Source of the DNA: Leeuwenhoekiella palythoae
Lineage (GTDB): Bacteria > Bacteroidota > Bacteroidia > Flavobacteriales > Flavobacteriaceae
Direction of reading: 5' to 3'
DNA: 64,000 bases
Assembly (NCBI RefSeq): GCF_900130045.1
Contig: NZ_FQXT01000002.1
Coordinates: forward strand, 248,001 to 312,000
Shown: positions 1-8,221 of the stretch, in pieces
Layout of the letters: each line of letters opens with the position of its first letter
Numbering within the stretch: position 1 is the stretch's first letter
Translations under genes and position numbers: made by a program
Notes under the pieces: generated by a model
The model's input: only the letters and a program-made list of their open reading frames with translations
What the model was told of the DNA's origin: nothing
Database searches by the model: none

Positions 1-1557
1 ACCGCTAATATCGTTCCAAACTTTAAGGTTCTCTGCACTTACTCCGGGAAATTTGCGTGCGATCTTCCATAGACTATCTCCTTTGCGCACCACATATTTC
101 TTCTGAGAACTCCCAGAGCTGCTTTGCGATGAAGCCACTGAAGCTGACGGTTTACTGGGATACAAGGTTAATCGCTGCCCTATACGTAAGTTGTTAGAGC
201 GTAAATTATTCCAGCGTTTGATCTGAGAAACACCAACTCCATAACGCTCTGCAATTTTTCCTAGATAATCACCGCTGCGCACTCTGTAACTAATGCTTGA
301 CGGAACTTCCAGATATTCAGGCAATGTTTTTTCATCGCGTTCTAATTCTTTTTTAGCTGTTTGATAAATATTATTTTCATTCGCTACAAAAGGTCCAATC
401 GCGGTGATAGGTAAGCGCAAATAATAGTTTTCATCTGCTACAAACGGGATTACATCCAGTTTATATGCTGGATTTAAAAACTGAATTTCTTCAAGGGAAA
501 CACCGGTATATGACGAAACTTGCTGTAAAGTAATGGTCTCTTTCACCTTGATGGTATCAGTTTCAAAATAATTGACATCAGGTTGTGCCGGGTGATAGCC
601 GTGTTCTTCAGCATATTCAAAGATATACATGGTTGCTAAAAATGCCGGAATATACCCTGCTGTCTCGCGAGGAAGATGATGCCTGATATTCCAATAATTG
701 GTTCTTCCGCCACTACGACGAATGGCTTTGCTCACATTTCCGGGTCCTGAATTATAACTTGCTAACGCCAGATCCCAATCGCCAAAAATCTCATATAACT
801 TAGATAAGTATTGTGCGGCAGCTTCAGTAGAAAGAATAGGATCCATACGCTCATCAACGTACGAACTGATATCTAGACCATACAATTTTCCTGTATTGAA
901 CATAAATTGCCACATGCCCGTAGCTCCAACTCTGGATTTAGCTCTGGGACGTAATGCCGATTCTACGATTGCCAAATATTTAAGCTCAAGCGGCATATCG
1001 TATTTATCAAAGGTTTGCTCAAACCCGGGGAAATAAAACTGGGACAAACCCATTAAACGCTCTAACGTGGGTTTGTGCCGCTTTAAATATCCTTTAATGA
1101 CATTTTCTAAGGAAGGATTATACTCAACATTAAACGGAGTGCGCGCATTAAGGTCTGCTAAACGCTTTTTAAGCGTTTCTGTGGTGAGTTCGGGATAATC
1201 TACCTCTTCATAGTTTGTATCTTCCACTAAAGCCGCCATATCGTCGTATAGCGTGTTTGTGGTAAGTTCTTCTAACCAAAGTTTATCAACCTTAGCCGGA
1301 AATTTACGGTCGTTGAGTTTTTTTGAAGTGCTGTCCCACTTAACTTCTTTAAAAAGAAAAGGCTCAGGAACTTTTTGAACCACATGAGCATTAGCGCTGT
1401 TAAGTTCGCGCATGAGATTCTTGAGTTCTACCGTATCTACAATGGGTAGGGATTGAGAAATTTGCAGTGTTGCTGCATTAGGGTTTTTCTTCTGGGCGTA
1501 AGATGCCAACGAGGTCATGATCGCAAAAGCATAACCGAGACAATAACGTTTTTTCAT
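1..1557 (-). CDS. Lytic transglycosylase with LysM repeats, MltD-like (3' end cut off by window)
   Basis: Reading leftward from ATG at 1557, the frame is open to the window edge (519 codons), so the C-terminus is missing. A signal peptide (MKKRYCLGYAFAIMTSLASYAQ) is followed by an N-terminal linker. A GH23/SLT domain carries the catalytic Glu in IVESALRPRAKS, the GATGMWQFM motif and the ASYNSGPGNV motif. Two LysM modules come next (starting YRVRSGDYLGKIAERYG and KYVVRKGDSLWKIARKF); a third may lie outside. The family cleaves the glycan strand of peptidoglycan in the periplasm to give 1,6-anhydromuropeptides, and LysM binds GlcNAc. The neighbouring pgk gene reads the same way but is 85 bp away and needs no functional link. 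Family assignment is firm; the exact MltD subtype is inferred. Confidence 0.93.
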   Translation of the reverse strand, partial: MKKRYCLGYAFAIMTSLASYAQKKNPNAATLQISQSLPIVDTVELKNLMRELNSANAHVVQKVPEPFLFKEVKWDSTSKKLNDRKFPAKVDKLWLEELTTNTLYDDMAALVEDTNYEEVDYPELTTETLKKRLADLNARTPFNVEYNPSLENVIKGYLKRHKPTLERLMGLSQFYFPGFEQTFDKYDMPLELKYLAIVESALRPRAKSRVGATGMWQFMFNTGKLYGLDISSYVDERMDPILSTEAAAQYLSKLYEIFGDWDLALASYNSGPGNVSKAIRRSGGRTNYWNIRHHLPRETAGYIPAFLATMYIFEYAEEHGYHPAQPDVNYFETDTIKVKETITLQQVSSYTGVSLEEIQFLNPAYKLDVIPFVADENYYLRLPITAIGPFVANENNIYQTAKKELERDEKTLPEYLEVPSSISYRVRSGDYLGKIAERYGVGVSQIKRWNNLRSNNLRIGQRLTLYPSKPSASVASSQSSSGSSQKKYVVRKGDSLWKIARKFPGVSAENLKVWNDISG

Positions 1558-1642
1558 ATGTGTTTACAACGATGCAAACGCTAAAGTCGTATTTTTTAAT
1601 TAAAATCTAAAACGCCCGGAAGAAAGCCTAAATCATTTTATA

Positions 1643-2830
1643 CTATTCTTTGATAGCTGCTATACCGGGAAGTTCTTTACCCTCAAGCATTTCTAGCATC
1701 GCACCGCCACCGGTAGACACATAACTTACTTTATTTTCAAAGCCAAATTGTTTTACAGCAGCAACACTATCACCTCCTCCAACAAGAGAGAACGTACCAT
1801 TGCTAGTCGCTTCAGCGATTGCATCACCTAGTGCGATGGTTCCTTTAGCAAAAGGCTCCATTTCAAAAACACCTAAAGGTCCGTTCCAAAGAATGGTTTT
1901 GCTGTTTTTTACAACCTGAGCAAAATTCTCTAAAGATTTTGGTCCTGCATCAAGACCTTGCCATCCATCAGGAATCTTGTCAATAGGCTCCACTTTAGTA
2001 TTCGCAAATTCTGAAAAACTATCTGCGGCTAAAACATCAACCGGTAAATGAACATTTACATTCTTTTCTTTAGCTTTTTTCAGTATATCTAAAGCAAGTT
2101 CTTGTTTATCATCTTCACAGATCGAACTCCCAATTTGACCTCCTTGTGCTTTGATAAATGTATACGCCATTCCACCTCCAAGAATCAAATCGTCAACTTT
2201 ATCAAGAACATTCTCGATCACGGTGATTTTTGAAGAAACTTTTGCGCCTCCTAAAATGGCTAAGACCGGACTCTCACTGTCGTGAAGTACTTTATCTATA
2301 CTCTCAATTTCTTTTGCTAAAAGGTAGCCAAAGCATTTATTTTCAGGAAAAAACTGTGCTACAATAGTCGTTGAAGCGTGTGCTCTGTGCGCTGTACCAA
2401 AGGCATCATTCACATAAATGTCTCCTAACTGAGCCAATTGCTCTGCAAAACCTTTATCTCCAGCGGTTTCCTCATCGTGATAACGTAGGTTCTCTAGAAG
2501 TAAAATTTCCCCAGGTTCCAATTCTGAAGCTGCTTTCTCGGCAGCAGCACCAACACAATTTTCAACAAATTTTACCTGTACACCAATGATTTCAGAAACT
2601 TTGGCAACAATATGTTTTAAAGAAAATTCAGGTTCGTTGTTTTTTGGTCTTCCTAAGTGAGACATTAAAATCGCAGATCCACCATCTTCTAAAACCTTTA
2701 AAATTGTGGGTTTTGCGGCTTCAATACGTGTAGTATCTGTTACCTGATGATTATCATCTAAAGGCACATTAAAATCTACACGGATTAATGCTTTTTTATT
2801 CTCAAAATTAAAATCGTCGATGGTTTTCAT
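1643..2830 (-). CDS. pgk: Phosphoglycerate kinase
   Basis: This 395-residue protein has the normal bacterial PGK length. It catalyses the reversible transfer of phosphate from 1,3-bisphosphoglycerate to ADP in glycolysis, in the cytosol. The N-terminal signature RVDFNVPL is at about residues 17-24, SHLGRPK follows near 58-64, and the C-terminal nucleotide loop shows GGGDSVAAV. The ATG at 2830 gives the conserved start MKTIDDF. It is divergent from holB, with a 139-bp gap that holds a -7 box for each direction. It appears monocistronic. No oddity seen. Confidence 0.98.
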   Translation of the reverse strand: MKTIDDFNFENKKALIRVDFNVPLDDNHQVTDTTRIEAAKPTILKVLEDGGSAILMSHLGRPKNNEPEFSLKHIVAKVSEIIGVQVKFVENCVGAAAEKAASELEPGEILLLENLRYHDEETAGDKGFAEQLAQLGDIYVNDAFGTAHRAHASTTIVAQFFPENKCFGYLLAKEIESIDKVLHDSESPVLAILGGAKVSSKITVIENVLDKVDDLILGGGMAYTFIKAQGGQIGSSICEDDKQELALDILKKAKEKNVNVHLPVDVLAADSFSEFANTKVEPIDKIPDGWQGLDAGPKSLENFAQVVKNSKTILWNGPLGVFEMEPFAKGTIALGDAIAEATSNGTFSLVGGGDSVAAVKQFGFENKVSYVSTGGGAMLEMLEGKELPGIAAIKE

Positions 2831-2915
2831 GTAATCTTTATTATTTGTGATTTTGGTAATTAATTAGTTGGTTGTGTTACTAAGCAGCACCGCATTTAAG
2901 GCTGTACTGAACAAA

Positions 2916-2923
2916 CAAATATA
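2916..2923 (-). promoter_or_regulatory. -7 box of pgk promoter
   Basis: TATATTTG on the minus strand matches the Bacteroidota -7 consensus TAnnTTTG and lies about 85 nt upstream of the pgk ATG. No good TTG -33 element was seen at the usual 17-19 nt spacing. Confidence 0.55.
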
Positions 2924-2957
2924 ACGGATAGCGCCAAAAAATACGTTACATTTCTGT

Positions 2958-2965
2958 TATATTTG
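2958..2965 (+). promoter_or_regulatory. -7 box directly before holB ATG
   Basis: TATATTTG matches TAnnTTTG. Only four bases (GCCA) separate it from the holB ATG at 2970, so transcription from it would begin at or beside the start codon, giving a leaderless message. The -33 element is not obvious. Confidence 0.5.
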
Positions 2966-2969
2966 GCCA

Positions 2970-4118
2970 ATGCAATTTCAATCAATTCTCGGTCAAAATT
3001 TCATTAAAAAACATCTCACCACCAGTGTAGATCGTGGTCGTGTTGCTCACGCTCAATTGTTTGTAGGGCCTAGTGGTAGCGGTGTTTTACCGTGCGCGCT
3101 TGCCTATGCGCAATACTTGATCTGTAATAATGTTGACGGTGAAAATTCTGGAGGCTCATCTGCCTGTAATCTTAAGTTTGATCATCTTGCTCATCCAGAT
3201 TTGCATTTTGCCTATCCTGTAGCGCCTAACGAAAATGTAAAATCACATCCTGTCTCTGACAACTTTGCTAAGGAATGGCGTGCTTTTATTCAAGAAAATC
3301 CATATGGTAGCTTATACGATTGGCACCGACACATAGGGATTGAAAAAAAACAAGGGAAAATTGGCGTCGATGAAGCCCAAGATATTGTAAAAAAACTTTC
3401 GCTTAAATCATATGAAGGCGGATTTAAAGTAATGATTATTTGGATGGCAGATAAGTTGAATAATGCTGCATCAAACAAGCTTTTAAAACTTATTGAAGAA
3501 CCGCCAAAAAAAACCGTTTTTATACTCATTGCCGAAAATGAAGATCAAATCTTAGACACGATTAAGTCAAGGTGTCAAGTGTTGCGCTTTCCTCCGCTTG
3601 CTGCCGAAGCTTTAGAAGAAGCGCTGATAAATACACACCATTGCAATCCTTCTGAGGCAAAAAAACTAGCTATTAAAGCGCACGGCGATTACAATCTGGC
3701 GCTACATCTATTAGATCATAGCAGCGACGAAGAAGAGTTTGAAACTTGGTTTGTAAGTTGGGTACGTACAGCTTTTAAAGCCCGCGGAAACAAAAAAGCC
3801 ATTATAGATTTAATCGCGTGGAGTGAAAATATTGCTTCCAAAGGAAGAGAGACACAAAAGAGTTTTTTAGGCTACTGTGAAGATTTTTTTAGGCAAGCCA
3901 TGTTCCTGAATTACAAAGCAGATCAATTAGTGTATCTTCAGCCGGTTACGCAATTTGAGCTCGCTAAATTTGCACCTTTCATTCACGGAAATAATATAAT
4001 AGCCATCATTGAGGAGCTTCAAACTGCTGCGTATCATATTGAGCGCAACGGAAATGCAAAAATTGTTCTTACTGATTTATCTATAAAATTAACCCGCCTA
4101 CTTCATACTAAAGCATAA
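2970..4118 (+). CDS. holB: DNA polymerase III subunit delta' (clamp-loader)
   Basis: This 382-residue AAA+ family protein starts MQFQSILGQNFIKKHL, the usual opening of Bacteroidota delta' subunits. Delta' is a structural part of the clamp loader that places the sliding clamp on DNA. The P-loop position reads GPSGSGVLPCA and lacks the Lys of a working Walker A, as expected for a subunit that does not hydrolyse ATP. Cysteines at the zinc-module position (CNN...SACNLKF) are partly kept. The motifs KLLKLIEEPPKKTVFILIAEN and TIKSRCQ (the SRC arginine-finger motif) are typical. It is convergent with the ompH-like gene across a strong terminator. Confidence 0.93.
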   Translation: MQFQSILGQNFIKKHLTTSVDRGRVAHAQLFVGPSGSGVLPCALAYAQYLICNNVDGENSGGSSACNLKFDHLAHPDLHFAYPVAPNENVKSHPVSDNFAKEWRAFIQENPYGSLYDWHRHIGIEKKQGKIGVDEAQDIVKKLSLKSYEGGFKVMIIWMADKLNNAASNKLLKLIEEPPKKTVFILIAENEDQILDTIKSRCQVLRFPPLAAEALEEALINTHHCNPSEAKKLAIKAHGDYNLALHLLDHSSDEEEFETWFVSWVRTAFKARGNKKAIIDLIAWSENIASKGRETQKSFLGYCEDFFRQAMFLNYKADQLVYLQPVTQFELAKFAPFIHGNNIIAIIEELQTAAYHIERNGNAKIVLTDLSIKLTRLLHTKA

Positions 4119-4145
4119 AAAAAGCAACCCGCGGGTTGCTTTTTA
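4117..4145. terminator. Bidirectional rho-independent terminator holB / ompH-like
   Basis: A-run, stem AAGCAACCC, two-base loop GC, stem GGGTTGCTT, T-run. It can serve both convergent genes. Confidence 0.9.
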
Positions 4146-4165
4146 CTTATTCTAATATTCACTGT

Positions 4166-4741
4166 TTATTCAGCGGAAACCGTATCACTTTCTTCTTCTT
4201 GCGCCTCAGATGTCGAAGTCGTTTCACCTGAACTGTAAGAGGTATTCAAAGCCTTAAGAATATCATCAGTGATATCTAATTCTTTATTTCCATAGAGTAC
4301 GTTACCGCTTTCATTTTTACCGTAAATAAAATCATAGCCGTTCTCCTCACCATAAGTATCTATAAACTTGCGCACCTTGCTGATGACAGAGTCTATTGCA
4401 GCTTGACTTTCCTGCTGAATCTGACCACCACGCGCTTGCTGCATTTGCTGAATTTCTTGTTGTAAAACTCCCAGTTCCTGCTCCTTTGATTGACGCTCAG
4501 CCGGACTCATAGTGCTTGCGTTTTTCTGATAAAGATCTACTTTAATTTGAAAGGCTTGTATTTTTGGCTGAAGCTCTTCACGCACTTCGTCTGTAAGTTT
4601 TGTATACTTATCTTGAACTTCTGTCATTTCAGAATATTCTTCAAAAAGCTTTTGTGTATCTACAAATGCAGATTTTGATTTTGTACAGCTTGCCAACGTA
4701 AATGCAACTGCAATTACAAAAAGACTCAATTTAGTTTTCAT
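4166..4741 (-). CDS. OmpH/Skp-family periplasmic chaperone-like lipoprotein
   Basis: 191 residues. The N-terminus has a lipoprotein signal with the lipobox LASC (Cys about 19), so the mature protein should be membrane anchored. The body matches the OmpH (Skp) pattern: a short beta start (AFVDTQKLFEEYSEM), a long helical hairpin rich in Gln and Glu (about residues 45-115), and a C-terminal strand region with YDFIYGKNESGNVLYGNKELDITDDIL. Skp proteins hold unfolded outer-membrane proteins during periplasmic transit. The acidic Ser/Thr/Glu tail looks disordered. Lipidation differs from soluble E. coli Skp but is seen in Bacteroidota homologues. Confidence 0.88.
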   Translation of the reverse strand: MKTKLSLFVIAVAFTLASCTKSKSAFVDTQKLFEEYSEMTEVQDKYTKLTDEVREELQPKIQAFQIKVDLYQKNASTMSPAERQSKEQELGVLQQEIQQMQQARGGQIQQESQAAIDSVISKVRKFIDTYGEENGYDFIYGKNESGNVLYGNKELDITDDILKALNTSYSSGETTSTSEAQEEESDTVSAE

Positions 4742-4763
4742 AAGAGATTTTAAGATTTTGGTA

Positions 4764-4771
4764 CAAATGTA
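4764..4771 (-). promoter_or_regulatory. -7 box of the ompH-like gene
   Basis: TACATTTG on the minus strand, 22 nt upstream of the ATG at 4741, matches TAnnTTTG. The -33 element is weak. Confidence 0.55.
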
Positions 4772-4800
4772 AATAGTTGCTCGAGATAAGCGCTCTTTTT

Positions 4801-4845
4801 ACTCAAATTCTTAAGTATTACAATAATCAATACTTAAACTTGAGT
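4801..4845. repeat. Two-tier inverted repeat between methyltransferase and ompH-like genes
   Basis: Inner arms TTAAGTATT (4811-4819) and AATACTTAA (4829-4837) enclose a 9-base loop. Outer arms ACTCAA (4801-4806) and TTGAGT (4840-4845) extend the fold after small asymmetric bulges. There is no T-run on the minus strand, so it is not a classic terminator for the methyltransferase gene, though it could be an mRNA 3' hairpin or an operator. Confidence 0.5.
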
Positions 4846-4944
4846 TCATCACTAATTCCTATTAAAATTGTATAAATATAAGACGTTCTTAGGCACTTTT
4901 ATAGAAAACCAATAATATCACAAAGGAGTGTTGCTTAAAAGCGC

Positions 4945-5817
4945 TTAAAACGTCTTATTTTGCGTATTTCTTGATTTAATGATATAAATTATAGAAGAAT
5001 ATTCTTTATTCTGTTGTGCTCTCCAATTTGACCGCAATCCGATCATAAAAGCGGAAACTGGTTTTATTAAAGAAGTAGACTTATATTTTTCGGAAAGTAA
5101 ACTGACATAGAACGAATCAAAAATCAGTGGTTTTTGTTCTATTAAATTAAAACCATTTGTTTCAAAAAGCGTTTTGATGCTCTTGGATGAAAAATGATGC
5201 AGGTGTCTAGGAACATCCCAAGCAGCCCAAAAACTTTTGTAATACTTAGCGTCGTAAGAATTGAAGTTGGGAACTGCTACAATCAAAACTCCGTCAGTCG
5301 ATAAATGATTTTTGATCCATTCAATTTGCTTTTCTACATCTGGTACATGTTCTAAAACATGCCACATAGTAATTACATCAAATTTCCGATCTCCTACTTC
5401 TGCCTCCTCTTCAAATAAATTAATCCCTTTTTCAAAAGCTCGTTTTCTTGCCGCAGGTGATGGTTCTATTCCTGTAACTTTCCAACCGGATTTTTTAGCT
5501 TGATTTAAAAAATCACCGGTTCCGGCGCCAATATCTAAAAGTGTACCTTTTTCCACATAGGATGAAATCAGCTTCACCTTTTTCTTAAGCATATAATTTT
5601 TAACCCACTGATACACTTTTTCAAAAAGTCCGTCATTCGAATCGGTATGAGAAATGTAATTTTCGCTCAAGTAATACTTTCCTAAATTATCCGGAACTGG
5701 ATCAGTCGAAAACATATCTAATACTTCATCATAAACCAAAGTAAATTCTTCTTGAGAAATTGAATAATCTTTGATTTTCAGATTAGCTTTTTTAGTCAAC
5801 GAATTAAATTTTTTCAA
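4945..5817 (-). CDS. Class I SAM-dependent methyltransferase
   Basis: 290 residues. The Rossmann SAM-binding motif I reads LLDIGAGTGDFL (about residues 94-105), followed by an acidic residue in VTGIEPSP and the motif ITMWHVLEHVPD, as in the Methyltransf_23/UbiG-like group. The substrate cannot be told from sequence; homologues of this kind modify small molecules, lipids or sugars. It lies just downstream of mnmG in the same direction (34-bp gap containing a parS-like site), as the last gene of the DUF4175-ybeY-mnmG run. The C-terminal 60 residues are less conserved in character and may be substrate binding. Confidence 0.85.
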   Translation of the reverse strand: MKKFNSLTKKANLKIKDYSISQEEFTLVYDEVLDMFSTDPVPDNLGKYYLSENYISHTDSNDGLFEKVYQWVKNYMLKKKVKLISSYVEKGTLLDIGAGTGDFLNQAKKSGWKVTGIEPSPAARKRAFEKGINLFEEEAEVGDRKFDVITMWHVLEHVPDVEKQIEWIKNHLSTDGVLIVAVPNFNSYDAKYYKSFWAAWDVPRHLHHFSSKSIKTLFETNGFNLIEQKPLIFDSFYVSLLSEKYKSTSLIKPVSAFMIGLRSNWRAQQNKEYSSIIYIIKSRNTQNKTF

Positions 5818-5830
5818 AATGAATTAAAAG

Positions 5831-5846
5831 TGTTTCACGTGGAACT
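5831..5846. promoter_or_regulatory. parS-like site (right after mnmG)
   Basis: TGTTTCACGTGGAACT matches the bacterial parS consensus TGTTTCACGTGAAACA at 14 of 16 positions, including the central CACGTG. It fills half of the 34-bp gap between mnmG and the methyltransferase gene. parS is bound by ParB/Spo0J for origin segregation. Confidence 0.65.
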
Positions 5847-5851
5847 AAAAA

Positions 5852-7729
5852 TTAGCGTCCCATATAAACTAACATTACAGAAATATCACTTGGCGATACT
5901 CCACTAACACGTGAAGCTTGCGAAATAGTTGTAGGTTGGATTTTAGATAGTTTTTCGCGGGCCTCGTAAGAAAGCGATTTCAGTTTACTGTAATCAAAAT
6001 TATCTGGAATTTTAATATTCTCTAAGCGCTGTAATTTATCAGCATTGGCTTTTTCCTTTTCGATATAACCCGAATATTTAATTCTTATTTCCGCTTGTTC
6101 TAAAACTTCAGTATCCAGATCGTGTTCCGCGACATATTCTTTTACATCCTTAAAAGAAAGCATGTCGTCTAAAGCAATTTGAGGACGGCTAAAAATCTTA
6201 ACCATTTTATCAGATTGCTTCATCGGAGTTGTTCCTTTTTCGGCCAAAACTGGGTTTGCTTCTTCTGGCTGAATACTTGTAGTATTAAAAAATTCAACAA
6301 GATTTACCGCTTGCGCTTCCTTTTTCTCCAGAGCGCGCATACGTTCTTCACTCGCCAATCCCACTTCAAAAGAACGCGGTGTAAGACGTGCATCAGCATT
6401 GTCCTGGCGTAATAAGGTTCTATATTCTGCACGAGAAGTAAACATTCGGTAAGGTTCTTTAGTCCCTTTTGTAATTAGATCATCTACTAAAACACCTATA
6501 TAAGCTTCATCTCTTTTTAGAATAAACGGATCCTTTTCTTGAACTTTTAAACTCGCATTTACCCCGGCAACCAATCCTTGGGAAGCTGCTTCTTCATAAC
6601 CGGTAGTTCCATTAATTTGACCGGCAAAATATAATCCAGCAACCAGTTTTGTTTCTAGCGTGTGCTTCAATTGCGTGGGTGGAAAATAATCATATTCGAT
6701 CGCGTAACCCGGTCTAAAGAATTTGACATTTTCAAAGCCTGCTACCTGACGTAATGCTTTAAACTGAACTTCTTCCGGTAAAGATGTAGAAAACCCGTTT
6801 ACATAATACTCAATAGTATTCCATCCTTCAGGCTCTACAAATAATTGATGCCGATCTTTATCTGCAAAGCGATTGATTTTATCTTCTATTGAAGGGCAAT
6901 ATCTGGGTCCGGTACTTTTAATTCGACCATTAAACATAGGTGAACGGTCAAAACCTTCGCGCAATAAATTGTGCACTTCAGGACTTGTATAACTCATTTG
7001 ACAAGACCGTTGTTTTGTGAGCGGTTTTGTCACATCACTGTAACTAAATTTTTGTGGATCATCATCACCTGGTTGCTCGATCATTTTAGAAAAATCTAGA
7101 CTCCTACCATCTACACGTGGTGGCGTTCCAGTTTTCATCCTTCCCGAATCAAAACCTAAATCTACCAACTGTTCGGTAATACCAGTTGCTTTTCGCTCCC
7201 CTGCTCTACCTCCACCAAATTGTTTCTCGCCAATATGAATTAAACCATTAAGAAAAGTTCCATTAGTCAGTACAACGGATTTACCTTTAATCTCAATTCC
7301 TAAAGAAGTGCGTACCCCGGCAACACGATCACCTTCGATCAAAAGACCGTTTACCATCTCCTGATAGAAATCTAAATTAGGAGTATTCTCGAGCATCAAA
7401 CGCCATTCTTCTGCGAAACGCATACGGTCACTTTGCACGCGTGGACTCCACATTGCAGGTCCTTTACTTTTATTGAGCATCTTAAACTGTATCGCGGTCT
7501 TATCTGAAACAATCCCGCTATAACCTCCCAATGCGTCAATCTCTCGAACGATCTGACCTTTTGCAATACCTCCCATCGCGGGATTACACGACATCTGTGC
7601 AATAGTTTGCAGATTCATCGTAACCAACAAGGTTTTACTTCCTGTATTTGCTGCCGCCGCCGCCGCCTCACATCCTGCGTGGCCACCACCAACTACAATT
7701 ACATCGTATATATCTTCAAAAAAACTCAT
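5852..7729 (-). CDS. mnmG: tRNA uridine 5-carboxymethylaminomethyl modification enzyme MnmG (GidA)
   Basis: 625 residues, full family length. With MnmE, MnmG installs the cmnm5 group at U34 of certain tRNAs, using FAD, methylene-THF and glycine. The FAD motif GGGHAGCEAA lies near residues 13-22. The two MnmG signatures are visible: a GRA/SGR-type segment with GPRYCPSIEDKI and GLYFAGQINGTTGYEEAA. A conserved Cys occurs in MSCNPAMGG. It reads in the same direction as ybeY (78-bp gap) and has its own -7 box. Both flanking gaps carry parS-like sites, the arrangement found where gidA sits beside a replication origin. Confidence 0.98.
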   Translation of the reverse strand: MSFFEDIYDVIVVGGGHAGCEAAAAAANTGSKTLLVTMNLQTIAQMSCNPAMGGIAKGQIVREIDALGGYSGIVSDKTAIQFKMLNKSKGPAMWSPRVQSDRMRFAEEWRLMLENTPNLDFYQEMVNGLLIEGDRVAGVRTSLGIEIKGKSVVLTNGTFLNGLIHIGEKQFGGGRAGERKATGITEQLVDLGFDSGRMKTGTPPRVDGRSLDFSKMIEQPGDDDPQKFSYSDVTKPLTKQRSCQMSYTSPEVHNLLREGFDRSPMFNGRIKSTGPRYCPSIEDKINRFADKDRHQLFVEPEGWNTIEYYVNGFSTSLPEEVQFKALRQVAGFENVKFFRPGYAIEYDYFPPTQLKHTLETKLVAGLYFAGQINGTTGYEEAASQGLVAGVNASLKVQEKDPFILKRDEAYIGVLVDDLITKGTKEPYRMFTSRAEYRTLLRQDNADARLTPRSFEVGLASEERMRALEKKEAQAVNLVEFFNTTSIQPEEANPVLAEKGTTPMKQSDKMVKIFSRPQIALDDMLSFKDVKEYVAEHDLDTEVLEQAEIRIKYSGYIEKEKANADKLQRLENIKIPDNFDYSKLKSLSYEAREKLSKIQPTTISQASRVSGVSPSDISVMLVYMGR

Positions 7730-7745
7730 TGTTCCACGTGAAACA
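7730..7745. promoter_or_regulatory. parS-like site abutting the mnmG start codon
   Basis: TGTTCCACGTGAAACA matches the parS consensus at 15 of 16 positions. It touches the mnmG ATG (7729), so it occupies the place of the ribosome-binding site and lies in the mnmG leader. The same core CACGTG occurs at 5831-5846 on the other side of the gene. Confidence 0.75.
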
Positions 7746-7773
7746 TTTAATTACACTTCCTTAAAAATGGGCG

Positions 7774-7781
7774 CAAAGGTA
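7774..7781 (-). promoter_or_regulatory. -7 box of mnmG promoter
   Basis: TACCTTTG on the minus strand matches TAnnTTTG, 45 nt upstream of the mnmG ATG. A transcript from here would carry the parS-like site in its leader. Confidence 0.55.
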
Positions 7782-7807
7782 CTCAAAATTAAACGCCTAA
7801 CCATAGC

Positions 7808-8221
7808 TTATGCATTCCATAAGACAAGATACTCATCCTCCTTAGCACGCATCATTTCTTTCTCCTCGTAAGTCTTATCACCGTAACCGCACATATGCAA
7901 TAAACCGTGTATGATGACACGCCTTAATTCTACATCAAAGCCAACATTAAAATCCTTAGCATTATCGGCAACGCGATCTGTGCTTATATAAATTTCCCCA
8001 TTGAGAATCTTCCCTTCTGTATAATCAAAAGTCACAATATCTGTAAGTGTATCGTGATCTAAAAATTGTTTATTGATTTCCAACAGAAAATCATCAGAGC
8101 AAAAGACATAACCCAAACTTTCTATGCCAAAAGATTCCTTCACAGCAGCAGCTTTTAGCCAATGCTCAACACGCTCTTCGTCTTCTAAATTAAAATCATT
8201 TTGGCTACTAAATTCAATCAT
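7808..8221 (-). CDS. ybeY: rRNA maturation endoribonuclease YbeY
   Basis: 137 residues. YbeY is a zinc-dependent endonuclease needed for 16S rRNA 3' maturation and ribosome quality control. The domain spans nearly the whole protein: INKQFLDHDTLTDIVTFDY and the metal motif IIHGLLHMCGYGDKTYEE. Two His ligands of the H-x3-H core are present; the third His of the standard motif (HxxxHxxGxxH) is replaced, the position reading GYGDK. The start overlaps the end of the DUF4175 gene by 8 bp (ATGATTGA), so translation is probably coupled. Confidence 0.93.
   Translation of the reverse strand: MIEFSSQNDFNLEDEERVEHWLKAAAVKESFGIESLGYVFCSDDFLLEINKQFLDHDTLTDIVTFDYTEGKILNGEIYISTDRVADNAKDFNVGFDVELRRVIIHGLLHMCGYGDKTYEEKEMMRAKEDEYLVLWNA

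Noticed and set aside
2371-2589. 72-residue ORF on the plus strand within pgk
   Set aside because: Antisense shadow of the pgk coding sequence with no promoter or conserved features.
3061-3099. Missing Walker A lysine in HolB as a defect
   Set aside because: Delta' subunits of the clamp loader normally lack ATPase activity; this is the expected state.
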